Assembly: GCF_958979055.1 (NCBI RefSeq)
Contig: NC_084887.1
Coordinates: 24,797,044-24,861,043 of the forward strand
Direction of reading: 5' to 3'
DNA length: 64,000 nt
Source of the DNA: Alnus glutinosa
Taxonomy: Eukaryota > Streptophyta > Magnoliopsida > Fagales > Betulaceae
This document shows positions 10,652-22,532 of the stretch, in pieces. The translations under genes were made by a program, and so were the position numbers. Positions within the stretch are counted from its first letter, which is position 1; each line of letters starts with the position of its first letter. Under the pieces are notes generated by a model. It did not search any database and was not told the DNA's origin. It saw only the letters and a program-made list of their open reading frames with translations.

Positions 10652-13600
10652 TGTAACGACCCGCTTTTTACAAAAAAACGTAAATGAAAATTTCGATTTT
10701 CACGTATCGTTATGACGTCAACAACGACGTCATCAGAGTATAAATTAACAGCGAAAAACATTCTTCTTTTACATTAATACATCAGAGCTGACTGAATAAA
10801 CTCAATATAGAAAATAATAACCATTTGTTCTGCTATAATAAAATACATTCAAATAACAATATGCATACTACATGCGGCACAAACATTACATAAGCATGGT
10901 ATATAAAATCTACAAATTAAAGGTCTCGTCCTTAATCAACCTAGCGTCTTTGTTCCTGCAAAACTCATATGCGATTGTGGTTCACACCACAATCTCATGC
11001 TGTGGTCGAGTGAGTCAACGGTCATCAACCACAGTGACACACTGATTTATATAACCATATACAATGCATCCAAATGATGACATATATATTCACATACACA
11101 TAATCATTTCCGCATACAATCATGCTTATTCCTCTACATTAATTATTCACATACTCAAAACCATCTCTTGTTAACACATCATTAGCGTTATTTTCTCTGC
11201 TAATTTAACATACTATTAGCGCTATTTTCTTCGCTAATTTAACATATCATTAGCGCTATCTTTTCGCTAATACAGAGCTCTACCTCCATAATTGCTTTTC
11301 TCAATTAATCCTTCAACCTTTGGTTCATCCATCGGTTTTATCAATAAATTGATGCCTTGGTACCTAAACTTTCGGTTTATCCATCGGTCTAGCCAACCTC
11401 TTGGCGCCTTGGTACATAAACCTTAGTTTATCCGTTGGTCTACTCAATCCACTAAAGCCTTGGTACTTAAACCTCCAGTCTTTTTATTAACAAACTCACA
11501 TCACACCATCATATAATCATGTCAACAACATCATATGCATAATTCAAACCGAAACATGTTACATGTATTAAATGTCAAACATCAAATAGCATACAATCAA
11601 ATAAAGCTGAGATCACTAGTCATTAAAGACTAAACCACACGTATCATTCTCAGTGAGTAAGAAATACTCACAATCCTTTTTGTACAGTCTCTCAACTCAT
11701 CATCTGCAATAAATACATACATATACACATAAAGTGTTAATATCATCATTCACAAATCCTAATTCTATTTATATAATTAGATATCATTATCTTCTAAAGA
11801 TCATTATATTAATTATCATCATAGAATTCATTATTCATAATATCCGACCTTGTTTACTGAAAGGATACCACAATTACTCCCAAATAGCTATGCTTAGCCA
11901 TGACAACAACACCACAAAAATAGAGGACCTACAACCAATGGGTTCAACAAGAACCTAAACTTACAACCAAACTCAATACCCTTTCGATTAAAACCCCAAG
12001 TCCTCAAAACACAACTTAACCAAAATCCAAAGACTCCAAAGGGAAATAACACTCAACTGGGTAAACAGGGAATACAATCTAAAACTACTACAACTCCAAA
12101 TCAAAACATCACAATACAATTCAAACATCACCAAGGACCCACTGTCAACTTCCACCAAAAACAGGGAAATTCCTTAAACCTCCAAATGCACGGTTCTACC
12201 CAAAATTCATCAACAACCCACAAGAAATCAGATCATCACCACATAGCCCTAACCTATTCATCAATACTCAGCCAAAATCACAACACTCAATTAATCCAAA
12301 ACACTGCTCAATACACTACATGGCCAGCACACAACACACATAAAAATCCCATACTCCATCTCAACACGCACACTGGCCGATCAAGAACACCAACACCCAA
12401 ATCAGCAACTGGCCGAACAGGGGAGATAAATCAAACCTACAAATCAGTCCATATATAGCCAACAACAGTGAATCCATAAAATACTCAATCCGCCAAGATC
12501 AAACCACAGCAAATATCTCAACCCAAAATCAGTAACTGGCCAAAATCAACACAAGCCCAAACATATACGGCCGAGTGAAAACCCAAGACACCAAATCATA
12601 AAATCAACCAATAAATCAAACAAATTTTCAAGAGTTATTTACCTAGAGGATTTTCCTAGAAAATCCACCCGAAATCGCTACTGGACCCCCGGAAAATCGC
12701 TCCTGGAGGACAGGGTCTTCCTCACGGTTCAGCGGGTCACGGGTCTCGGGTTCGAGGGGTTCTGGGTTACGGGTCTTTGTGGTTCGGCCGGAAAACACTT
12801 TGGCCCGCCGGAAATCGGCTTCTGGTTCGCCGGAAGTCCACTGGAACTGCCGGAAATTGCGCCGGACTCCACCACCGAAGGATCGGGCCACACGGGTTCA
12901 CGAACCGCCCGGGTTCTCTCTCTCGGGTCTGGCGGGTTGCGGGTTACGAGCTCGCCGGAAATCGGCTCCCCCTGCTTCACCGGCGTCAATCCATGGAGGA
13001 TCGGACCTCCCCTAGGTTACAGGTACTCCGGTTCCATCTCCGGCTCCCTCTCAATCTCCCCGAATCTCTCTCTCAGCACCTTCTCTGTTTCTCTCCTCTC
13101 TCAATCTCTCGATGTCTCATCTCTCTGTCTCTCCACTCTCTCTGTCTGCGGGTCTTTGTACACGGGCGAGAAAAGAAGAACAAGAAGAAGAAACGAAGAA
13201 GGAAGAAAGAAGAAATAATGAAAGAAGAGGTGTGTGCTGTGTATACTATTTTAATGATTTAATCCAACTCAATAAAATTATAATCCGAGTCCGTTTTGGA
13301 TTTATTTCATTTCATTATAATATTATTACCTCAATAATATTATAATACCATAAATATATATATTAAATATGTAAATTGGACAATATCATTAAACATAGTA
13401 AATATTATACAATAATATTACACATTAATATTATTCAACAATACTATCATATCAATTAATCCACTGATTAATTTCGTCTGTCTATTAAATAATCCAACAA
13501 TATTATTAGTCTAATAATATTATTCTTTATTTATAGAATCAAGGTTTATAAATAATAAGACCAAAGAATATTTATTTTCATAAATATTTATGTATTCCTT

Positions 13601-13804
13601 ATTATTTATCGGGGATTAAAATATCGTATTTAAAGCCGCGTATTTTATTAACAACTAGACCTGAATATTGTATCCTACAATATTAAGCCATTCGAGTGTC
13701 GAGTCTTGAGAATCAAACGTCAATTCTAGACTTGTCTATTTTACTCAGTCTCAAATTCTAATTTTAGACATTTTATTTTATTTCTTAAAATCAGTGGCAT
13801 TACA
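10652..13804. mobile_element. Putative 3.15-kb solo LTR (Ty3/gypsy, Del/Tekay-like)
   Basis: The block starts TGTAACGACCCG and ends GGCATTACA, so its termini are TG...CA within a short inverted repeat (TGTAA/TTACA), as in long LTRs of Del/Tekay chromoviruses. The flanking bases are GAAAA and TAAAA, a four-of-five match for a 5-bp target duplication. No reading frame inside resembles a protein. It holds a three-copy 34-bp tandem repeat (11181-11273), a second tandem repeat of about 57 bp (11319-11470), and a GC-rich CCGG-laden part at 12650-13020 next to a CT-rich stretch. That composition is familiar in long plant LTRs. Orientation is unsettled; a TATA-like and leader-like arrangement favours the minus strand. 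It could instead be another long non-coding element. Confidence 0.5.
11181..11273. repeat. 34-bp tandem repeat inside the solo LTR
   Basis: Three units starting ATTAGCG at 11181, 11215 and 11249, each containing GCTAATTTAACATA or a variant; the third is shorter. Each unit also contains a small inverted repeat (ATTAGCG...CGCTAAT). Confidence 0.8.
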
Positions 13805-13896
13805 TAAAATCTAGAAATACATGAATCAAGAAATGGAAAGCTCAATCATTCATCAAAACCCAATAAGAAAACACACATATAAGCAAAACCCAAATA

Positions 13897-13930
<34 letters not shown>
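13805..13930. repeat. Direct repeat copy 2 and (TAA)n run
   Basis: 13805-13894 is the diverged second copy of the 10545-10651 sequence and starts immediately after the TTACA end of the LTR. It is followed by about eleven ATA/TAA units at 13896-13930. Confidence 0.65.
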
Positions 13931-13936
<6 letters not shown>

Positions 13937-14379
13937 GGTAATTACTTTTTTCCCCCATGAACTACCAACTTTTGCGCAAAACCCCCACAAACTACCAACT
14001 CGACCAAAATAGATGATTCAACTACCAAACGCAACTATTTTCCCCCATTTCGTTAGTTAGAGGGTTAAACAAACGGTCAACGGGTCACGTGACCGTCACA
14101 TGCCATTTTACATGGGGGGCATGTTGGAAGATGGTGGTAGTTTATGGGGGCATGTTGGAAGATGGTGGTAGTTCATGGGGGGAAAATAGGAAGAAAATGA
14201 AGGTAAAACAGCATGTGACAGTCACGTGACCCGTTGACCGTTTGTTTTAACCCATTTTACTGACAGAATTGGGAAAAATGGTTGTCTTTAGTAGTTGAAT
14301 GCTCTATTTTGGTCAAGTAGGTAGTTTGTGGGGGCTTTGCGCAAAAGTTGGTAGTTCATTGGGGGAAAATGTAATTACC
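13937..14379. mobile_element. Inverted-repeat element (MITE), 443 bp
   Basis: The ends are inverted copies: GGTAATTAC on the left and GTAATTACC on the right. The match extends through CCCCCATGAACTACCAAC, TTTTGCGCAAA and further inward, so most of the element can fold on itself. The centre contains two copies of CATGTTGGAAGATGGTGGT. No coding capacity is visible. Flanks are A-rich, so a target duplication cannot be defined. The superfamily is unclear. Confidence 0.75.
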
Positions 14380-14666
14380 CAAAAAAAAAATGGAGGAAAG
14401 CAAAAGCAAATAATGTTTAGTTAATTAGATATTTGACAGCATGTGTACATATCAAAAACAACAACAAAAAATAGCAAGAATTGAACAAAAGCCCAAATGA
14501 AAAGTAGGTCCTATGTGATTGTCTCAATCAGCTAAAGCGTGCATACGTGTAATTGAACAAAGATTATTCAGTGATCGCATCCAATATAATGGCTAGTTGG
14601 TTAGCAGAGAATAAGAAGAATGAAGACCACAGCTAAGATAGGATCGAAATGCACCATTTAGTTGGT

Positions 14667-14944
14667 TGTTACATGCCTAAGTTCCTAAAAAGAAGATGGT
14701 GATTCAAAGATAGAGAGAAGAAGAAGCTAGAAGCTCTCAGACATAGGTCCTTGATACCAAGGCTCAAGGAATCGTGAGGGAGCTCCACGTATCCAATCTG
14801 CAGGGAACAACTTAAGGTGTGCGCTCCAGCTGGAAGGGGTATACGAGTAATTCAATAGTCAGGATTTATTTGTAATTTCTTATTGTTATTTTCATTTCCC
14901 TAAATCCATTCCAAAATAGTCGACTGGAACGTGTAATGGGCTAA
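14667..14944 (+). repeat. Truncated 5' LTR of the gypsy element
   Basis: Aligned by eye to 18464-18742 of the 3' LTR. The match stops near 14944, so about the last 215 bp of the LTR, the primer-binding site and the start of gag were lost in one deletion. Confidence 0.88.
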
Positions 14945-14949
14945 TGCTC

Positions 14950-17316
14950 AAATGCAAGAAAGAAGGGAGAAGGGGCTTTGTTACCATTGTGATGACAAAT
15001 ACTAGCCCAAACATCTATGTAACAAGCCCAAATTATATCTACTTGAAGGCGTAGAATGGGAGGAAAAAGGAGAAATGCTAGAAGAAGAATGAGCACTGGT
15101 TGTTCACGAGGAACCACTGCAGGAAGAAGTGGAGGAAGGAGAGTTGCTTGGCATTTCCCTACATGCACTAGCTGGTTCTTCAGCACCCTGCACTATGAGA
15201 TTGATTGGTAAAGTGGGTTTCTCAAGAGGTGATAGTGCTGATTGACACAGGAAGTACTCATAGTTTTGTAGACCCAAATGCAGCAAGAAAGGCTTATCTA
15301 TCAGCCGATAGGGAGGGGCAGCTGATAGTAATGGTAGCAGATGGGGCTACCCTCTCTTGCCAAGGTCACTGTAAGGCAGTTTCTATTCTCCTACAAGGTT
15401 GTTCCTTCAACTCTACTCTTTATCTTTTACCTTTAGGAGGTTGTGACATGGTTTTGGAGGTGGATTGGTTAAGGATTCTTGGTCCTATTCTATGGGATTT
15501 CACGGGTCTTACTATGAGATTCACTTATCTCAACAGAGAAGTTCAGTTGCAGGGTTTAACACTATCTCCAGATTTGCTGGATGCAAGGGATATAATTCCC
15601 AAGTCCACAGGAGCAGATTGCAAGGGGTTATGAGTATAATTAATGATTGTCACCAGGCAGCCTAACAAGGCCTTGCTGCAACCGGCCGTTCAGGAGCTCT
15701 TGGGAAAATACGCAGTGCTCTTCAAGGATCCCGAAGGATTGCCTCCAATCCGAAGCTATGACCACAAAATCAGCCTACAAGAAGGGGCTAAATCTACTTG
15801 GGTAAGGCCATACCGCTACCCATATCACCAAAAAGAAAAAATTGAGAAGCTAGTAAGGGAGATGTTGAGTTCAGGGGTCATTAGGCCAAGCCAAAGCCCT
15901 TACTCGTCCCCGGTGTTGCTGGTGAGGAAAGTGGACGGGAGTTGGCGTATGTGTGTGGACTATAGGGCACTCAATCGGGATACCATCAAAGATAAGTACC
16001 CTATTCCAAATATTGATGAATTATTAGATGAGTTACATGGGGCTATTATTTTTTCTAAGCTAGGCCTTAGGTCCGGATATCATCAAATCCGGATGAGACC
16101 TGAGGATATCACAAAAACTGCCTTTCGAACACACGAAGGGCACTATGAATTCCTAGTACTGCCCTTCAGACTCACAAATGCACCATCTACATTTCAGGGG
16201 TTAATGAATGAGGTGTTTAGGCCATACTTAAAGAAATTTGTGTTGGTTTTCTTTGATGACATCCTAGTATATAGCAGAAATATTATGGAACATCTTAAGC
16301 ATCTCAAGTTAGTCTTAGAGGCCTTAAAACAACATCAATTATATGACAAAATGTCAAAATGTTCATTTGGGAGTTTGGAGGTGGATTATTTGGGTCATTT
16401 GATTTCGGAGGAAAGAGTTAAAGCGGATCCAACAAAAATAGAAGCCATGATAAATTGGCCTTACCCTAGAACCCCTAAGGCTTTATGGGGATTCTTAGGC
16501 TTAACCGGTTATTATAGGAAATTTGTCAAGGGATATGGAGGGATTGCAGCCCCATTAACAGCCCTTATAAAGAAAAATTCTTTTGGGTGGAATGATTAAG
16601 CGGAGGAAGCTTTTAAAATTTGAAAAAAAATTATGTCAACCCCACCGGTTCTAGGTCTTCCTAATTTCACTAAGAAATTTGTGATTGAGTGTGACGCATC
16701 GGGAAGAGGAATAGGGGCGGTACTGATGCAGGAAGGGAAACCATTAGCTTATCTAAGCCAAGGGTTAAAGGGAAAAAGCCTATTCTTATCCACCTATGAA
16801 AAGGAATTGCTAGCCTTAGTTATGGCAGTCAGAAAGTGGAGGCACTACATTTTGGGATAGACTTTCACTGTCCGTATAGATCAACAAGCATTAAAGTTCC
16901 TATTGGAGCAAAGGGTGGGTACTCCAGCATAGCAAAAGTGGGTATCTAAGCTTCTTGGCTATGATTTTTCAGTGGAATACAAAAGGGGAAGGGAGAACAA
17001 GGCTGCAGATGCACTATCCAGGGTTCAACTCAACAATGAAGATGGGGATGCAGATGAAATGCCAGAATCAAATTCAAATGCAAACCCAACAACACAGGAT
17101 CTAGGACAGGAGATGCAAACAGAAACAGAATTAGCAGATTCTAACACAGGCAAACAAGAAACACAAATGCAAGCACAGGCAATAAGTACATTCAAAGCCG
17201 ACTGGCTGGAAGAACTCAGGAAAACTTATCTTGATGATCCACAACTCCAGGATCTACTGCTACAATTCCAGGAAGGTGCCCTCTATCCAGTGAAGTTCCA
17301 CCTCCAGGGAATGTGA
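14950..17316 (+). pseudogene. Gypsy gag zinc knuckle, protease, reverse transcriptase, RNase H
   Basis: A CCHC-like motif beginning LCYHC lies near 14976. The aspartic protease active site IDTGSTHSF is near 15240. Reverse transcriptase at about 15780-16600 shows the CVDYRALN segment and the catalytic FFDDILVYS motif (about 16248-16275). After a stop at 16597-16599, an RNase H region (IECDASGRGIGAVL, then DALSRV) runs to about 17030. Further in-frame stops at about 16620, 16858 and 16930 interrupt the polyprotein. The segment from 17040 to 17316 is a glutamine-rich linker that ends abruptly. Confidence 0.88.
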
Positions 17317-18451
17317 TGTATGCCAAAGAAATAAGGTGGAAAACAACCACCCAGTTGGATTGTTACAGCCTTTACCAATACCTACTCAAGTCTGGACTGA
17401 GGTGAACATGGATTTTATTGAAGGTCTTCCTCACTCACAAAGGAGGAATGTAATTATGGTGGTAGTCGACCGATTGAGTAAGTATGCCCATTTTATTCCC
17501 TTGACTCATCCCTATACTGTAGTATCGATTGCAAAGCTCTTCCTAGATAATGTTTTCAAACTACATGGGTTACCCAAATCCATAGTGAATGACAGAGATC
17601 CGATCTTTACAAGCAATTTCTGGCGGGATCTTTTCCGTCTGAGTGGCACTGACCTCTTAATGAGCTCAGCTTACCACCCCCAGACAGACGGTCAGACAGA
17701 AATTATGAATAAGGGTTTGGAAGGTTATCTAAGAAGCTTTATAGGGGATCGACCTAAGGATTGGATGCAGTGGCTCTCTTTAGCTGAATGGGCCTACAAT
17801 ACTTCGGAGCACACCTCTACTAGGCTAACCCCTTTTGAAGTTGTTTACGGGTATCAACCTCCAAGGCTGCTACCCTATGAACCAGGAACATCCAATGTTC
17901 AATTGGAAGAAGAAACCCTAAAATCCAGGGAGTTCATACTGACCCTAATCAGGGAAAATCTAACTGATGCTCAGTCAAGAATGAAGTATTTTGCAGATAA
18001 AAATCGAACTCCTCGTGAGTTCAAGGTAAGGGATTGGGTCTATCTTAGAATCCGGCCGTACCGGCAGATGTCGGTATCCCTAAGGCGCAACCTAAAGCTC
18101 TCTCCTAGATACTATGGGCCATTTAAAGTAATTCAGAAGATCGGCACTGTGGCCTACAAACTAGACTTACCGTCGATCTCGCAAATCTATCCGATATTCC
18201 ATGTTTCAAATCTCAAGCAACAATTAGGAGCTCGGATGGCACCTCTAGGTACCCTACCCGTCCTCACACCAGAAGGAACCTTAACCCCAGAACCTGAAAA
18301 GATACTCACCAGGCGAATGAAACGGAAAGGGAACCGAGCAGTCACCGAGGTACTCACTCAATGGAAGGGAATGCTAGACAAAGAGGCGACATGGAAAGAA
18401 CTGGAAACTCTTCACCATCGTTTTCCAGACCTTGTGGGCAAGGTCTTTTGA
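17314..18451 (+). pseudogene. Gypsy integrase with chromodomain-like C-terminus
   Basis: An open stretch with the integrase core: aspartate in NMDFIEGLP, aspartate in VNDRDPIF and glutamate after HPQTDGQTE. It is followed by the GPFKV...YKLDLP segment and a chromodomain-like tail (VLTQWKG...ATWKE). The N-terminal HHCC finger is mostly missing; only CDVCQRNK remains, joined directly to the RNase H linker. The tail places the element among chromoviruses, whose chromodomain is thought to guide insertion to chromatin. Confidence 0.88.
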
Positions 18452-18463
18452 TACAATGGAGTG

Positions 18464-18956
18464 TGTTACATGCCTAAGTTCCTAAGGAGAAGAGGGTGAT
18501 TCAGAGATAGAGAGAAGAAGAACCTAGAAGCTCTTAGACATGGGTCCTTAATACCAGGGCTCAAGGAATCGTGAGGGAGCTCCACGAATCCAATCTGCAG
18601 GGAACAACTTAGGGTGCGCGCTCCAGCTGGAAGGGGTATAAGAGTAATTCAATAGCCAGGGTTTATTTGTAATTTCTTATTGTTATTTTCATTTCCCTAA
18701 ATCCATTCCAAGATAGTCGACTGGAACGTGTGGTGGGATGATGCCCATTATGTTAGTGGGTCAGTTATCTTTGAGGGTTAGTGGGTATTGCCACTACTGG
18801 CAGTTACCCAACTCTGGTATGTTAACACATGAGAAAAGGAAGGAATTATCTTTTGGAGTATCAAGCATATAGCCGTGTGCTTATGTGAATGGAGGGATAG
18901 CCCCTTGAAGAGCTGCTTTATTCTTTTTCCATTATCAAACACACAAGTTCATAACA
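18464..18956 (+). repeat. 3' LTR of the gypsy element (493 bp)
   Basis: Runs from TGTTACATGCC to CATAACA, with the terminal inverted bases TGTTA/TAACA, and is followed by the target duplication TTGGT. Confidence 0.9.
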
Positions 18957-19113
18957 TTGGTAGGTTCCGTTGCTTCAGGCTCTTCCTCTTCTTGCTCGTC
19001 GACAAGATAGAACTAGGGCAGCACGCAGGGAGAGACTAAAACTCACCGTTTTGTCTTTCTTTATTTTTGTTTGTTGTTTTTGCAGATTCCTAATGGATTT
19101 AAGAAAGAGATAC

Positions 19114-19443
19114 TTGTACTACTGGTCCTTATGATTGATCTAAATTACGAATCTTTCTTTGTAATACAAAAATTTCATAAAAGAGTTTTTGTAATAAACT
19201 ATAATTACAAATCACTTCTTAAACCCATTTTTTGTCATTAACATAATCTATTAGTTTGCCACGGTAAGACAACCTCTATATATCATTTGTATCGTAATCC
19301 ACTAATGGACTTTGTTAACTTGGTGGATGGAAAACGGGTTTAGGGAATAATTTGTAATTATAATTTACCACAAAAACCTTCGATAAACTTTTTATATCAT
19401 AAGAAGTGATTCGTAATTTAGGCCAACTCCAAAGACTATACAA
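19114..19443. mobile_element. MITE-like inverted-repeat element, about 330 bp
   Basis: The left part (GATCTAAATTACGAATC near 19137) is the inverted counterpart of the right part (GATTCGTAATTTAGGCC near 19408). The match extends inward through TTACAAAT and AAACCC blocks. No coding potential. Its arms resemble those of the element at 53696-54254, so they may be one family. Ends are approximate. Confidence 0.6.
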
Positions 19444-20431
19444 TTATTCCTTTAAGAAATGCATAACCCCCTTTGTCATTGTGTGCAATTCTACTTCTAT
19501 TCAAACTTGGACAAGTTAACCTCCCTCTTTTTTCTTTTCTTTTTTTTTCTTTTTTACTTTTTTTTTTCAAAGAAAAAAGTATAAACCATGTGCTATTAAC
19601 TAAAAGAAGATTAATTTAGGTATGAAAACATCATATGTTGTTAAGCACATGAAGATTATGTTATTAAATTTGCCTTTTTTTTTTTCTTCTCAACATTACA
19701 AATAAGAAAAGTTAGCTGCAACCTACCCTAAAGACAACAAAAAGAACATAAATAAACAAATGAATGCTGGGACTTTACGAAAGGAAAGAACCATCTTCAA
19801 CTCAATCTTTCACTTGCTTCCAAGCACACCACTGCCTCTACAAATACAATTTTCTCGTATCCTAAGTGCCAAAATGAGCTAACCTTTCGAACCACAAACA
19901 CAACCATTTACATACAGACAAAAAGTCATTCCTATATATTTTGTACATATGGGAAACCTTTTGAAACCGATCCCCCTTAAAGATAGGAGATAGAGATTCC
20001 TAACAATTTTAATGCCCAAACTGTTAGCAATCTGGACAGCAAATATGTGAGAACTCTCATAGGACCTACCAACCCAAGCAGATCTTGAACAATCTGCCTA
20101 CTGTTTTGACACGTGTGTCCCATAAAAGCTCACTCACATTTGGACAATAAATTGATGGAGATCTGAATCCAAGGACAGGCACTTATAATGATGTTAAGGA
20201 CAACTTTTAAAGAATATTTTCATGCACCAAAACTACCAAAAAAGTGATGCAAGGGAGATTAGCCCACAAGCCAGCTCCAAGTCTTCACACGAAGGGGCTT
20301 TCCTCCCAAAATCTTGCTTTACAAATCTCCTACACTTGCTTTCTTTGCCCAATATTGGGGTGTATCCCTCCACTGTCAATGAGAATTCAAGACAGTGCTA
20401 ACTATTTGTGGTATAGTCTTGGACTCTTGAG
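19444..20431. other. Non-coding region downstream of the FRS11-like gene
   Basis: AT-rich, with several T- and A-tracts at 19530-19690 and no recognisable gene. It contains the expected 3' untranslated sequence of the minus-strand gene at its right end. Confidence 0.4.
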
Positions 20432-21582
20432 TCAAAGGCTCCAATGAATGGAGGAAACATCTCTCATTCCTCGTAATGAAACTGGCTGCTCTCTTATACG
20501 AGATAAAAGGATGGAAACTTGCTCAATGGCAATATCTAGCCTCTCCTTGGGCTTGGCAGATTCTGTTACCAAGGATGATACCATACTTTGCAAAAACTGA
20601 ATTCTTTCTGCATGATCACTGGGAGCACTCTGAAGGAGCTTTGCAGAGGGTGTGCTGATCCAGCACCAATGGATGGGAAGATACCTATCTGGGATCTGAA
20701 AGCAGTTCCCTGTTGAAAGAACTCGAAGGGCATGCCTACAGAGAATTCCAGAGAACTCAAAGTGACGGCAGCTGCAACTTATGATGCCATCCTGAGGAAC
20801 CCAATACACTTTACGACCTCCCTCAACCTTCATGTGGTGTCTCACAAGAAAACCATCATCCATTGAAAAGATGCATAGTGGGCAGCCAGAACAAGTTGTT
20901 CTTGTAGCTTAGAGAAGGCAAAAGGAGTGAGCATCAAGGCAGCATGGGATTCCATCGGGGCCCCGGTTTTCAGGCAAATATTTTGGAGATTCTGTTGCAT
21001 TGTTTGTTGTTCTCCAGCTTGATCTTTCAAATCCACAGCAACTGCTACCTGCTAGTGCAAATTTACATAAATAACAGGGACAACTTCTGCTCAACTCAAC
21101 TAAGCGTTAATCCCAACCAATTAATTTATACAAAAGGAGGGAAAGGCTTCCCCAACCAATAATTAGAAATTATCTAGACAGTTGAGACAGGGTTTCATCA
21201 ATCTGTTGAACCAGAATCACGTTCTAAATTCAATACATATTGATATCCAATGACCCCATAAAAAAGGGAAGAAAATATCCAAAGCATGGAAATCAAATGC
21301 TAAAACCAACTTTCCAATAATAAAAATAATCAAGAACTTTCTACAGCATGCCAAGCTGTTACCTGTAATTAGTTCAATGGGCTTCATCTTAATCTCAAAG
21401 TCTTTTGCTCATAATAAAAAATAAAAAATAAAAAAAAATAAAAACCATCTCAAGTCTTTTCTTGCTCTCAGGACAGTTAAAGTTTTAATTTAATACGACA
21501 GTCTTTGTATGACTAACATCTCGAGTCAAGGACCAGGAAATGTATAAAATGAATTCTAAGACGAACCTGAACCGACAATTTT

Positions 21583-21625
21583 TTTTTTTTTTTTTTTTTC
21601 CGAGGGGGGGGGGGGGGTTGGGGGA
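21583..21625. repeat. Homopolymer T and G run in intron 2 of the FRS11-like gene
   Basis: A run of about 21 T is followed a few bases later by about 13-14 G. Such runs are prone to sequencing and replication slippage. Confidence 0.9.
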
Positions 21626-22298
21626 GAGCTAAAATAGGCACTATTTAGAGGGATTAGGGTTAAATCACTCGTTAATTTAATTGGTTTTCTTTCTTCAACA
21701 AATTTAGGCTGCCTGCAACCAAGTACTTGCAAGTTAGTCATTAATATGAAAATGCTTACATTTTTTATTGCAAGTGTTCTACACTCTACTGTCATGGAAC
21801 TAGTTATAAAGTTGCAAGTTTTCACTTCATAAGTCACCTATCAAAAAAAATGCATTGCGTAAAGCCACAAAAAAATGTGATTAAATGAATGACAGAAAAC
21901 ACTCAAAAACTGCCTTCTGGTTTTTACCTTTTCCAAGATACATGTCAAGAATATCTCTCTTTCTCCCTTCAAATATTGAATACTATGGCTGGGTTTATCC
22001 AAAGAAACAAATGTCAAAGCCCATTATTGGATTTGAGCTAATGACTTGCCACATATATTTCTCCTTTTTTCCCAGAATTTTCATTTTCATTAATGATTTC
22101 CTGTGCATCTCATCACAAGACATAGTCACCATTTTAACCTGACATTTCAGCCAGTACAATATTTAGTGAATGACAAAAAGCAATTCCTCTGCAGTTTCTG
22201 AGGAGAACAGGTCTTTATATTTCGGCAACTTCAGTTTTGCTAGGTTATCCATAGCATTGACCACAACATCAAGAGGCTAACCATTACTGGTTGAAAAA

Positions 22299-22452
22299 AA
22301 ATTTAAGAGCTTACCTTTTATATATATATACGTAATCGAGATATCATTAAAAGCATAAGGCGCTTCCAGGTACATAGGAAGTATATATAAGAAAACATCT
22401 AACTATAAGGAGAAAAGAGAACAAGAAAATCATGAGAAATTTAAGAGCTTAC
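22299..22452 (-). mobile_element. 5'-truncated LINE tail with 16-bp target duplication
   Basis: A 122-bp insert (22315-22436) is bounded by two perfect copies of AAATTTAAGAGCTTAC (22299-22314 and 22437-22452). On the minus strand it reads ATACTTCCTATGTACC, then GCGCCTTATGCTTTTAAT, then an A/T-rich end. That is the familiar 3' tail of plant LINEs. It lies in intron 2 of the FRS11-like gene, in the same orientation as the gene. Confidence 0.75.
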
Positions 22453-22461
22453 TTAAAAACA

Positions 22462-22532
22462 TTTTTTTTATAAGCAATGCAATCTCATTAAAAGAGCCCG
22501 AGGGGCGCAACCCTGGTAGACAAGTACTTACA
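22462..22532 (-). mobile_element. Second LINE 3'-tail fragment
   Basis: On the minus strand this reads GTACTTGTCTACC, then GGGTTGCGCCCCTCGGGCTC, then a tail ending in TTATAAAAAAAA. It matches the same class of LINE 3' ends as the neighbouring insert but is a different subfamily. No target duplication is evident. Confidence 0.5.

Larger units (their letters stand above)
14667..18956 (+). mobile_element. Defective Ty3/gypsy chromovirus retrotransposon
   Basis: The element starts TGTTACATGCC and ends CATAACA, flanked by a perfect 5-bp target duplication TTGGT (14662-14666 and 18957-18961). The order inside is a truncated 5' LTR, a Gag CCHC remnant, protease, reverse transcriptase, RNase H, integrase, a chromodomain-like tail and the 3' LTR, which is the gypsy order. 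The primer-binding site, most of gag and the integrase zinc finger are deleted, and several in-frame stops occur, so it cannot move by itself. The two LTRs differ at about 20 of 277 compared positions by eye, roughly 93% identity, so the insertion is moderately old. Confidence 0.92.

Noticed and set aside
11181..11470. Possible CRISPR-like array of short repeats
   Set aside because: The 34-bp units are directly adjacent with no unique spacers, and the genome is plant nuclear.
12777..13262. A 161-codon plus-strand open frame in the GC-rich part of the LTR block
   Set aside because: It is rich in arginine, proline and serine from CCGG and CTCT repeats, overlaps other equally long frames, and resembles no protein family.
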